Assembly (NCBI GenBank): GCA_029948255.1
Contig: JALIZF010001775.1
Coordinates: 372,001-436,000, forward strand
Length of the DNA: 64,000 bases
Origin: Telmatactis stephensoni
Taxonomy: Eukaryota; Cnidaria; Anthozoa; Actiniaria; Isophelliidae
Reading direction: 5' to 3'
Both the position numbers and the translations under genes were made by a program. A model generated the notes under the pieces. It was not told the DNA's origin and made no database searches. It saw nothing but the letters and a program-made list of their open reading frames with translations. Position 1 is the first letter of the stretch. Every line of letters starts with the position of its first letter. Below are positions 46,467 through 59,300 of the stretch, piece after piece.

Positions 46467-47234
46467 AAGGCTATTGATAACCGCAACCAGAACTGAGACA
46501 GTTTTATTTGTCTTAGAGGAAGTTTAATCACGGAGAAGAGTCAATGAGTTTTAGAATAGTTTATTGAAATATTCACAGCTGAATCAACAAACCACTAGGA
46601 AATTTATACTAATGTAATTTCGTATAAAAATAAATAACTAAATACCGATTTACTGTTGATATGTGTTGCGCACTTTAAAGTTGGGAGGAAAAAGCTTTAA
46701 ACCGAAGTATACTCTTGGGGGACACGTGTTATTGAATAACCATCCCAAACCCTCCCTAACTTCGCTACTGATATTGCCATAGCTTGCCTTGCAAGGCCGT
46801 GCCCGCTCACCTTTGAAGAGGTTTCCTGTGGTAAGAGATTCCCACCTCGTCCCAGTCTCTTTTCTCTTACCCAATGAAGGGCCTAAATTATAAGGCACAT
46901 GTACGTAAACTGAATGGGTGAGTCTGGTTGGCTGTGTATTTCAGTAGCGTTACGTAGTGTAAGTGTGCGTATCGTAGGTTTCCCATTCGTACGAAGTCTG
47001 CTTTCTGATACAAAATACAAGGCGACTAGGGAGTTGAACGGTTCAGTACAATCAAGGTAGTAGACGGCCAGCAATTTAAGACCAAGGAGTACGCTTCGTA
47101 TCCCTAACACCCCCTTTTCAAAACTTTTCGAATTTTCAACTTCAGTTTTTAGTTAACTGAACTGCATCGGCATTCTTGTTTCAGGGCCATGAAACAGGAA
47201 CGAGTCTTGGGCTGCATTACTCGAGAGCAAGCTC
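46467..47234. other. Intergenic DNA after POMGNT1
   Basis: AATAAA near 46628 could be a polyadenylation signal of POMGNT1. Nothing else is recognised. Confidence 0.4.
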
Positions 47235-47465
47235 GTAACATGGTATATTTTCGTCTCACTGATCCCGGGTTTTTACGGAAATTTGATTCCCGAGCCAATA
47301 TTTTTAGAAATTTTTGATCCCTGATCCTTGTGCAAAAAACAGCTGATCCCTGATCCTGACCCAATGTCCCTGATCCTCGATCCCACCCATTTGATCCCTG
47401 AGCCCTGGCCTCTGATCCCTGATCCTGGCCATAATTTGGGGCTTGATCCCTGATCCCATATACCA
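47235..47465. repeat. Degenerate GATCC-rich tandem repeat
   Basis: More than a dozen GATCC or GATCCCTGATCC units spaced at irregular but short intervals. The open frame on the minus strand (GIRDQ, DQGSE, DQGSA repeats) is a by-product of the repeat. Confidence 0.7.
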
Positions 47466-48414
47466 TGTTATGAGCCTGCGAGAGACTTTTCTGGAAAAAG
47501 TTGCAAGTTTCCTTGTTGGGTCCCAGGAATGCGACCACGTACTAATATTTGGATTTTTTTATTTGTTTCTGCTTCATGTCCCATAACTTAAAAGAATTTA
47601 ATTTCAATTTTATCCCGGCAACACACTGAATTTTTCACGAATACTTAATGCACGCACGAGAGGAATTGTCCTAGCATGCAACATGTCCACACTTTTCGTC
47701 CACAAAAACCTAGTGTGTATGGAGATTAAACATTAAATCATGAAAATTAGTAGTCAACAGGCACATTACTGACATTTTACCTATTCCAGAGCAAAATTTT
47801 ATCAACGTTTTTAAAACCCGACAGTAATCTGCTCACAGCGCGGGCGATTACTATTCAAAAAAAATAGTAGACTTGATAGTAGCCCGTGTTCTGACTTGAA
47901 AAAGTAGCGACGCAAGCACAAATGCAAGCGCAGAAGGACGGAAGGTTTTGTTTTTCTTGTGTCGTTAGTGAGAACCAGACTTAAGATTCATTCGAGAAGT
48001 ATCACTATAGTTTGAATTTGTATAACACCAAAAGGGTTCTGGGGACTTGTTGCTATCCACTTCATAATTCTTGGCTTGCATTACCTCTGGTATCCTGAGA
48101 GTCGATTTGGGTATTTAGGGATATGAGGCTTATTTGCGGCCTTAGTACCAAAAATGAGACTATCTGTGCAAGACGTGATCAGGAAAGGAATAAAATGCTT
48201 TTGAAAGCATAGATAAATACCTGGAGCCCATAACTGTAAATACATGCTATTTATATAATGAGCAGATGAGAAATTATCAAAAGTACTTAAAGTAAAAGGC
48301 TGCAATCTAAGAAACCCAAAAATGGAGGGAACTGCAGAAACGAACAAAAAATTATGTCTGGCATCCAACAAGGATCGAACCAGAACCACTTAAAAAGGCC
48401 CTCCGGACGCAAAT

Positions 48415-48580
48415 TAAATTTTGGGACGATTCTCCCGAAACATTTAAAGAAGCTCAGACATCGAATGGATTTACGTTACGGATAAAGATTTCGGCCCCAT
48501 CCACGATATCTTATCTAGGTGCTACATACAACAGTTGTCTTTGCCAAGAGGCCAGGGAGGGAGACGTCTGTGGTAGCCAA
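48415..48580 (-). repeat. SINE family C, truncated copy 2
   Basis: Shares TTTTGGGACGAT, CATCGAATRGATTTA, ACGGATAAAGATTTCG and GGCCAGGGAGGGAGACG with the copy at 37630-37885. The tRNA-like head is missing. Confidence 0.6.
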
Positions 48581-48628
48581 TTCAATGACTTTCCTTCGCG
48601 ATTTCCGCATCCTGAAAGTAATACTCCA

Positions 48629-48818
48629 TTTTCGAGTTCCTCTTTGCTCAGGCTAAGCCTCGATTACGCGAAATTTATTCCATAGAATTTTAGCAACAGT
48701 CCGATGGAATGCAATGAACGAACAAAGAGAATACTTTAGAATTCCACGGGGTTTTTGCTAAAATTCATGAATATTTTACTTGGATTCGAGGCTTAGCCTG
48801 AGCAAAGAGGAACTCGAA
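48629..48818. repeat. MITE with perfect 30-bp-plus inverted ends
   Basis: TTCGAGTTCCTCTTTGCTCA then GGCTAAGCCTCGA at the left is matched exactly by its complement at 48785-48818. The interior is AT-rich and non-coding. The near-perfect ends suggest recent mobility. Confidence 0.8.
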
Positions 48819-50093
48819 ACTGGTCTATTGAAATTGCTGCTTCCGGTCACCCTCGAATAACGCTGCCATTGTAAGTCAAATCCTGTATCCCGTAGAGAAC
48901 TCCCTGAAACCATCTGAAATTTTGAAGCAGCTATTCATTTGAAAATGAAATCATAAGATATATAGCATAAGAAAAAAGCGGTTCACGCGGTTGACTGGAA
49001 CAGTTTCAAATGGGACACAGGAACCCCGCGCTCGATATCAAAATAACATGCGAAAAACATTTGAAGTGCGTTGGTGCGCAACAATGTGCGCAGTGTTTTA
49101 ATTATTTAGTTTTTGTGATTGAAATGATTGTAAGCTCCATGCATGTTGTGGCTAGCGTGCTTTGCAAAATTGCTTTCAATTAATGCTTATGAAATAATGG
49201 AAAATGAATTGAGATAACATTTGAAATCAAGAAATGAACAATTGAATAAAAGTTACTAATAACTCGTTGAGTCAGGACAATTGAAAAATATGAGTAAAAT
49301 AAAGATAGAAATAGAGCTCATTAAAATAAAAAAAAACTAAATAAATAAATTATCAGACGCATGCTTCAAAAGCAATTTTTGACTGACTCTCGTACCGACA
49401 GCACTATTGGTACGCGTAGCCCAAAACATTTTACTTACAGAAGATATAGATATACCAAGGTCTATCATAAAAAGCCTAAAAGAATCCTCCTGCTATATAT
49501 TGTTGTTTATCAAAGAGTAAATCACCTTTCTTTCCTACTGATCTCAGTTCTTCAGTTCGTAGTGACTGCAACGTGACATGCGTGCGTGACATCAAGAATG
49601 TCACAGTGACAGTCTGTAACATTATCCATCACCAGTAGTTCCACAACGCCAGCCTTGTTGGGTTTCAACAGCGGATGACGTGTCGTTGGTGTTATCCAAT
49701 CCTGGAGACAAATTCCTTGCCAGCTTGAATAATCAACAGTGAATGGCCATTCAAATAGACCTTGTAACGTAATAATAAAGGCTTCACGTTATTAGTGAAA
49801 TATTAGCATTATTTTTACCTTACTTTTACTCCAACACGAAATATACGCTTGTGCGCGAGCTATTTTATAAAATGTTGGATACCTTTTACGGTGGGATTTT
49901 TTTCATTGATTTTTATCAAACGATTTGTTAAGTAAAATTCACTTAGACACCAAGGTTCATTGTCTTTTTTGCAAGGAAATGATAATTCTTATTTTTACAT
50001 AGAAGGTTTCCTTCTTTACAAGTAATACCAAGTGTAGTGGTTCTGTTTGTATATATAGCTGGTAATCATGTACAGATCAAGAGGGCCGGAGCA
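48819..50093. other. Intergenic DNA upstream of the collagen gene
   Basis: AT-rich with simple A runs near 49330. No coding exon or clear repeat is recognised. Confidence 0.5.
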
Positions 50094-50099
50094 TATAAA
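50094..50099 (+). promoter_or_regulatory. TATA box of the collagen gene (candidate)
   Basis: TATAAA in GCATATAAAGTCC, about 285 bp before the start codon; a second TATATATA lies at about 50050. It implies a transcription start near 50125 if used. GGTGAGT at 50320 might mark a 5' UTR intron. Confidence 0.4.
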
Positions 50100-50380
50100 G
50101 TCCTTTGAAACATAGCATTTGTCTAGCCTATCGTCTGAATGCATCACATTCATATTTCACGCAATACAATGGTCAGAGTATCATATTGCACTTCTTGAAT
50201 ATCATTCCCTACCCGATAGTCTATTAGAGCTGTCTGGCCGCGCCTCGACTGTACCGCATTACCGAGCAAGCAATCTTGTACCTTGCTTAGAGAGGCGGTC
50301 GGCGATTTGGTCCTGGATATTGGTGAGTAGTGCTCAACAGCATTTCCACCAGAAAGGACTAAGACGAGCCATTCCCTAGC

Positions 50381-53300
50381 ATGATGGCTGCCTACAAAAG
50401 CCTTCTTCTTTTAGGATTTTTTATTGTCGCTGTCAATGCTCAAGGTAGGAATTTGATTCTCTTAACTTTCACATGAACGAATCTCTCCGTGCTTCCCCTT
50501 ATGTAAATGTCTGCTTGGGAGGGTGTTCTTCTATTATATGTCTAGTGTTTAGTCCTCATTGTAGTCCTATGGGCCTCATTAAAACATGTTTAATTCGTGA
50601 GGTTTTCTTGCAAACCAAAAATGCTTCGAGGTCATCATCAACCTCTGAAATACGACCCTTCGCCATGCTTACAGAGTCTATTTGTTTGCAGCAATATCTT
50701 GATTTGCACTGCTTTACAAAACTGTAAGCATAACCAGTGCAATTCGTGCATGTTGATGCAAATGCACTCAATTTCCTCAAGAGTAGAATAAACTATTGAA
50801 TAGTTCTGCTTTGTGTGGCGAATGACCAACGAGGATCAACTTTCACAGCCTAGTGTTTCGGATTTCTTGAACTACGGGCTTTTATTCTAAAACTGTATTC
50901 TTTAAACAGAAATTTGTGCACAGAACCAACTTGTAATCGTGCAACTTGCATTTCATGTAGATATGTAATTTAGCAAAGTTATAACAAGAATTTTATATGC
51001 CCCATTCAAGTCAAATTAAGTGCCGGCGGATTTATACAAAACTTTCTATTTGGTATATGACTGCAATTTCCTGATTTAAGACCTATATTGGTATTTTATT
51101 GCTAAGGGATTTCATATTCAAATGATTTCTTTAAATTTGAGAATAATCCATGCCGTTTTTAACACCAACAATGCTCTCTTTGTTTGGGTCAGCTGCTAGT
51201 TAATCATTAATCGAATACAGACCGATTCGGAAACTTATAAATAATTTTCAAATTTATCGAAATTGAGTTTCGTCTTCTTCTTGAAATTGACACAGAAACA
51301 ATGCAATCATTGAAGCTGTTGGTTTTGATTCCTTAGGGGCGAAATCGTTATTGTATAGAAAATAAACTTCGGGATTTTTATACCGAATTGTAAAGCTTTT
51401 CTTTTTTCCAGGTAGTTTTTAACTTTTCTTTGTTTTATTGTGACGTTATTGTGGCAAATTATATAAAGTTAAAAATTAAAATCTAAGATAAGTTCCGCAC
51501 AAAAGATAATTGTATGTTTCTTGAGACTGGACGTAATATGATACCTTAGTAACACGCTTATTAATATAGGGCAAGAATTCCTCAAAAATACTTCTTTTTA
51601 AACTTTATTTCACCAATATTCTTCAGTGTTTAATAGTTCACAGAGAAAAATGTTTATAACACTATACTCTCGACTAATTCAAAAGCAAGATATATTTGGC
51701 CATATCAACCGGTGATCTACAACTTTGGCGGGGGCCATAGCTTGTTGAATACGGTGCATAGCTTTCTATTATTATATTAGACAAACGAATATACACTAAC
51801 ATATCTACAGGATGATATCTTTATTAAACAGTAATTAAGCCAAATATTATCATCTCTTTTGTAAAGGCAATTGTTTAATTTGGCGTCCATCAGCCCTTTG
51901 ACCTTTAGCTCCAATTTCTTTCAAAACTTTGTTCTTCAGCCGACACACCGGAAATCACGCGATCTTATTCAGAGGTTTAGACTAATATTATTAGTCTAAT
52001 ATTATTATACTAATAACGGATAGAATCAAATCATCCTTCAAACTGATGCCTAGCATGTTAGAAACGAGCGTGTGAAAATATTTCTTACACGAAATCCCGC
52101 GCTCTTGGATTCCATATCCACGAGTTATTTTTTGCGTGACAAGGCCGTGCAAATTGCGTGACCCGAGGGAAGGTATTCTTACTTCAACTACAAGAAGCGT
52201 GCGTTTTGTACCCAGACAACACGTAGTACTTAACTAACACGGACACTAACACCATAATAAAGCTTTGGGGCTTATGCGTGAGCGTCTGGGAACAAAGCAG
52301 TCGATGTTGGAAGCGGTATGCCCCGTACTGAAGGACTGTCATGGCGGACTTCATAAGGTAAGATATGTATAGTACAAATTTAAGTACAAGCAATTCAGGC
52401 TGTGTGATGGTAACGCTTAATTTATCGCTGCTTTTTAATGCATAACATTTGTTAGGAGATGCATGAACTTTTTGTAGAGTGACTAGCTTTTGGAATTACA
52501 GCTAAAGTTGCTGCCATGGTATTGTTGAAACAATTTAAAACTTTTTCAAGTATAAAAACGAAAGATAGTTCAAGTGAGGAAGAAATGACACAACACACAG
52601 ACTTGGGAGGAAAATAGAGCTTTTATGTGTCATACAAAATCTCTGTAAGATGACTCGTGTACTAGCTTTTTAATTGTCCTGAAAGATAAACATGTTTTGA
52701 AAGCATTTCATAGCCTGGATGCTACTCTGAGGACCAGGGAATTTAACTCTCTCTAACGGTTCTCTTGGCTATTTTTGTCTAAGTCTTTGGTCTATGTTTT
52801 CTATACTTTTCATGCCCTTCACGAACTAAACAAAAATTAGAAAAAAAGCCAAGAAAACCCAAGAGTGAGTCAGAACGTCTGGTCTGCAGAGTAGGATGAT
52901 ACTTAAAGAAAGAAAATAGGACCAGGGACTTAACTCTCTCTAACGGTTCTCTTGGCTATTTTTGTCTATCTTTGGTCGATCTACGTTTTCTATACTTTTC
53001 ATGCCCAAGAGTTCTTCACGAACTAAAAAAAAATGAGAAAAAAGCCAAGAAAACCCGAGAGTGAGTCAGAGCGTCTGGTCTGCAGAGTAGGATGATACTT
53101 AAAGAAAGAAAATAATTTTGACAAGAACTTTTCACAAGAATTCCAAAAGCATTGTTCCTGGGCCTCACACATACCATATACAAAGCTATAACCGGACGGA
53201 AAAGAAAAATTAAGAACAGACAATCATTTACATAACAAAAGTACTCCAACAATCATCGTAAAATGGTACTATTGCTAACTAACATATTGCTAGTTGCTTT

Positions 53301-56300
53301 AACTTTAATGCTGGCACTGTTGCATTTTATTATTGCCCAATTTATACTTCTTTCAGTAATTATAGAAAAGTAAGCTACCCATGATAATCTATATTTTAAT
53401 TCTGTATCTTTGTCTAGGGTTTGGCTGTCCCTCGATGAAGCCGCCAGAATGTAAAGACATGGTCAAAAACGAATGTGTCGTTAACTCTGACTGCAATAGC
53501 GGTGCTTTGTGCTGTTATGATGGCTGTAGATATAAATGTGTGAGACCACGTGAGTGCGTTACACTTTGTCTGTCACGCAATGACCTTCGTAAATCGATAG
53601 TAGGATAAATGTCGAAATAGAGATCAGATTCATGTAAAAACAATGCTGTTCCTTACCAAGCTCTAGAATGTAAATCAGTAGATATTAAGCACTATTGCTG
53701 TACAAAGTTTGTAAATTTAGGAATAAGTAAATTTTGTTCAAAATCTCACTGTACTAGCAATCACCATAGCAACAGTTGCCTTGGTAATTATCAAAGCAAC
53801 GAAATATATGTATGTCCTTATAATAACGAATAAGAAGATTCCTGTATAACGAAAGCAGGAGCCTTGTTGTGTTGAAACATGGTGGTTGAAAGTAGTGGAG
53901 ATTTTATCATTCGAAACCAACAATAAAGAATAACATCACTTAATAATAATATAATGTTACGAATAATAATATTAATAAAAGCCTAATTTTATGTCTTACA
54001 CTTCTCAAAAAGTCAACTACTTGTTGTTGAAACAGTAGCTAAAACTTAAATCGACAACAGAAATGCGTCCCATCAAATAGAGCAACCATTTCCTCTATTC
54101 TCCCCATGTGTTCCCCACGTGTTTAGATTTGGGCATGTAAAGATAATGAGATCTTGTGAGCAGATATTCTACGATCTAGAAAAGTACAAAGATAGGGAGG
54201 ACCGTTGCTCACAAGTTCAATTTGAGTCATTTACAGATATGTTTTGCAAGAATTTACTGAGATTCTTCGATATTTAAACTTTGAGTTTTACACACAAAGT
54301 GAACCCAGAGAATGACCACGCCCATTGTTTGTTAAGTTGCTCCTCCTCCCCCTCCCCCGCTTAAAAATCTGCAGAAATTCCTAGGTAAAACTGCTGTTAA
54401 TATGGTATTAATTTGGCTCATATTTTTCTTTGTACAGAACCAGTTCCAACTTATCCGCCAATAGTAAGTTTACGATTTGAAAGTTTGGCTTCAAACTATT
54501 TGATTCAATTTTTGATTCCTATTGTTTTATTTGTTTGCCCGCCTGCTTGCTCGCTCGCTTGTTTGTTTGTTTGTTATTTGTTTGTTTCACAATGGCATTA
54601 TAAAGTTTATACTATTATTTTTTAATAGAAAGGCGCACGTGGCTCTGACGGCGCACCTGGAGAGCAAGTAAGGAGTGTTTGAATACACTTTGTTTACTTT
54701 TGCTTGTTGTTTTTATTTGTTTACATCTGTCACTCATCACCATATTTCCAATTTTAGGGAGATCAAGGTCCTCAAGGACCTCAAGGTGGCAAAGGACCCG
54801 AGGGATACCCGGTAAGACCATTTTCTTACGCCCTATATCATGGTATATTCGACCAATTCGTACTGAATTCACTATTTATTCAAATAGGGAAATGTAGGAG
54901 CCCCTGGTGAACCTGGAGATCCCGGTGCTGCGGGACCACAGGGAGCCCGCGGATTACCTGGCGGTGCCACTGCTGTAAGTATGACGTCATTATGAATACA
55001 AAGGAAGGTCTCCATTCATTAATACACTTACTGTTGCAGGGAGGCATCAAAGGACCAGATCCCAACGATGCTGGCAATCTAATCAAGGGAGAAGCAGGAG
55101 CTCCTGTAAGTATTGTCACTGTTCAAGAGAGTCGTTGTGTTACTGTTCGTCACGCTACCAGCGTGACATTTCACTGAACTTATATGTTTGGACATTGTTT
55201 AGGGACCATCTGGACCTCCTGGTCTTCCTGGACGACGTGGACCAGATGTAAGTGAAAATTTTCTCCGTTTCTCTTAATGACAACATGAGGGATAATTGAA
55301 CCGCATTTCTTTATTAGGGCCAAAAAGGTAGTACTGGATTAGCAGGTGCCTCTGGAAGCGCTGGAGCAACCGTAAGTTGTTTGTACGTGTGCAGTGATTT
55401 ATTTTTGCTTTCGCTCACTACGACTTTCTAGCTTTTTATTATTATTATATCAGACAAACGAACGAACCGTTCCGAGTACAGAATGTTTTTCGTTGGCGTA
55501 GTCAGTCAGACCACGACAACGCTTGTACTATGGTACGGCGATAAACAACCAATTGCATAAATTTCGTGATCCTTTAGTCATTTCTACTATTGAAATATGT
55601 GTGTTTTGGTTTTACTAGGGTCGACCTGGCGTGCCTGGACCACCTGGCAAACCTGGTCCAGATGGTGTTGACGTAAGTAGTCCTTATGATTCTTAGCGTC
55701 CCGCGCTCCCTTCTCTCTGCGGTCGGTAAGACTGCAATTTTAGGGGTATTGAATAGCTATCTTTCAACGTCAGAATCAACCATCTCATATTCTTGTTTCA
55801 TTGCCCTATATTCTATGATCATATATCTTACTGATTGACCTAAAAGTGACCAATTAAATAAGCACCCATTCCCTAACAAGTGACATGTTCTTGATGCGCG
55901 CTCGTTTTCTAGATCACAATATAACTCGGCGCATCATTTACTGTAACAATCACAGTCTTATGTTATTAACTGCAAGCATTTGTTCATGTGTACAGGGAAC
56001 GGAGGGAGAAATAGGAAACAAAGGAGAACCCGGGGAATCAGGACCACCTGTAAGTATCAGTTGTCCATTAATGTTAATCTATTGACAGCATGTTTTATTG
56101 TTGATTGTTTATTTATTGAAAGTCCTTGATTTTGTCTTCGGTAATAGGGACCCGCTGGAATCCCTGGAATACCTGGAGATGTTGGCTTTAAAGGACATCG
56201 AGTGAGTATGGCAGCAACCTTCTAAATTCAAAATGAACATTGCTGGTTGATACAGTTGTCCATTACGCGCGATTAAAATATTTATCAACTTTGTGTGGCT

Positions 56301-59300
56301 GCGGCACGCATTAGTTTGATCGTCAAGACTCCTAAAGTCTAGTTAAGTACTAAATAACACGCTTTCTCTTTCTCTACATAGGGTTTTTCTGGAATGAAAG
56401 GAAAGAAGGGAGATGAGGGTTTGCAAGGAGAACGAGTAAGTCTTTCTCTCAGTTTAGTTCCACGACATGCCCTTCGCTTTAAACAAAGTTTTGTTGTTTT
56501 GCTAGGGCAATGTTGGTAATGCAGGAAGACCTGGCTTTGACGGCGCTGCGGTAAGTACTCAAGTTTATTATTCTGCATGTATACTTTTACAAAATAAACG
56601 TTTATCATTCATATGTATAATACTGATTGACGTTTGCAATTGAAAGTTCTTTTGGAGTAATATGTTTGTTGCACCATTCAGGGAAGGCCTGGAAATCAAG
56701 GTGTCGATGGTAAGATGGGTTCACCTGGCCCACAAGGTTTACGAGGTCCTGGTGGTGCTCCTGGTAATCCTGGACCAGCCGTAAGTAATTTAGTTACAAT
56801 TAGAATAATTGATAGTATTTCATCGAGACATTATGGGGCGATGTCTAAATGGTTAAGATAGAATGACTAAACAACGAAAAAAAGTGGATGAACACATGCA
56901 CGAACCAGTGAATCAAGATCCCATTTTCTCCCATGGAATGGATAAATGAATGAATGAATGAATGAATGAATGAATGAATGAATGAATGAATGAATGAATG
57001 AATGAATGAATGGATAAATGAATGAATGAATGAATGAATACGGACAAAGAATTGAATTTAGCGATCAATTCAATACAAGTAAATAATAAGCCGAGTAAGG
57101 AAACCTATTAGATATAGAGGGAAACCTACTAGTCTAGAGCGTAAAGTGAGTGTTATTGAGTAATCCCGAACGAACAATACTAAAGATCGAATGACAATGT
57201 AAAAATTATAAGTAAATAAAGAGCTACCCGATCCTGTTGCTACAATAATAGTAGAGAGTACAGATACCAATTGAGGATCAACAAAATTTGCAGTGTATAT
57301 AGCGAGCTTTCGACTCGGTCTCGGAGTCTTCGTGAGGCTAAATGAAGTGAAACAGCCACGTGGTAAAGTAAAGTAAAGTAAACGACCATATTTTACGTCG
57401 ATAACTCGTGACAGTAATTTTGGTAACTGATAAACTTGAGGTCGACGGTGCGCTCATTTTACTCCCCTCTTTCCATCAGTGCTCCGTTTTAAGGGTATTT
57501 AAAGCTAATTAAAGCTACACAGAAAGGAAAGAAGTTGAAACAAGGATGTGAGGTCACTGGAGATCGAACTAGGGACCTCTCGCACCGAAGGCCGCGCACT
57601 AACCAACTGTGCCATCCTTGTCTCCGAAAAATGCTCCGAAAAACGCTCCGAAAAATGCTCCGAAAAATGGCGCGAAGTTCCATATCCACAGTCTCTGTTA
57701 AGTGACGGGGTTTGGCAAGAAATCTCAATCGCCTCTCGATTGTACTTTTCTTTTGAGTCTGTGGTCTTTATCTGTAATCATAGCAGTGTTAGCTAAGGTA
57801 ACTGAATGGCCTAATTGTGATAGGTGCTCACCCACCGCAGTGAGGGTACTCCCACCGATACTACAGTGTTCTTTGAATCTGTTCCTGATCCTCTCTACTA
57901 TTAATATAAAAATGTATTTCATTCAACACATTGTTCTCTAACAGGGTGCTCGTGGATCTGCCGGTGCTGCAGGAGCCCCCGGTGTTCTCGGTATGAAGGG
58001 AAGCCAAGGCGTACCCGGTGCCCGTGGACAGGCCGGTATAGCAGGAGACAATGGCCCTCAGGGTCCAAAGGGAATTAAGGGGCAGGCTGGCCGTGATGGT
58101 GTGGATGGAAACCCTGGTCTTGCTGGCGACAAAGGAAGCATGGTAAGGTCATTGTAAAATCAATCAATTGATTATTAATTTATTGATAATAAACACTGTG
58201 TAGCAAACTGCCTCTCGGAAGGCTTCCGTCGTCCAAACGAGAAGAATCGATACTTGCATCCTTTTACCACATAAGAGAGGTCCACGATAAAGGCATCCGC
58301 CGAGTAGCAGTGCGCATGCGCTGTAGAGATCTATCTATTTGACGGACAATGACGAAGAATGAAAAGAAACAAATGTTGAGCAAATACTGAGGTTAACTTA
58401 TTGTCCATAATGTTCTTGGTGTTGTTTTGTCGTTGAGTCTTTCATAATGCAACGGGGTTTGGACCGCAAGGGAATTTAAAAAAACTTTTGGAAATATGAA
58501 CACAGAACTACCGATCTTTGCCCACTCAATTTTCTTGTACTTATTTCTGTATTTGTTACCACTAGGGACCTGTAGGACCTGCTGGACCACGAGGTCTACG
58601 AGGATCTGCTGGAGCACCCGTGAGTTTTCGTTCATGTTGACTTCGTTTGTTTTACTGAGTTAATCTGTCTGTCTTTTTGTTTTTTATTTTTAAGTCTGTG
58701 TGTTTGTTTGTCTTTCTGTCTGTCTGTAAAAGTAAAAAAAAAGTAAAGGACCTTGTTTAACGTCGGTAGTTCCTTTAGCAGAGCTAATCTTCCAGGAAGC
58801 CGACGGTGCGCTCATTTTACCCCCCTCTCTCCATCAGTGCTCCGTTTTAAGGGTATTTAAAGCTAATTAAAGCTACACGGAAAGGAAAGAAGTCGAAACA
58901 AGGATGTGAATTAAGTCATTGGGAATCGAACTCGGGACCTCTCGCACCGAAGGCCGCGCACTAACCAACTGTGCCATCCTTGCTCCTAGCTTATATATGT
59001 CTGTCTGTTTTTATCTTTCTGTTTGTTTGTCTTTCTTGCTTTCTGTCTGTCTGTGTCTGTCTGTTCTCTGTTTGTCTGTTTGTTTGTTTTTTCTGTCTTG
59101 ATAGTTTTGTCTGTTTTTATGTCTGTCTGTCTATTTGTTTTTGTTTGTTTGTTTACAAGTATATTTGCTTGTTTGTTAAATTTTATATATTCCACGTTTA
59201 CTTGCATAGTAAATTGTATTTTCTTTATGTACAAAGGGTGTTCCTGGTAACTCTGGTGCCGCTGGTGTCCCTGGAGACAGGGTAGGTATTTTCAGCAACG

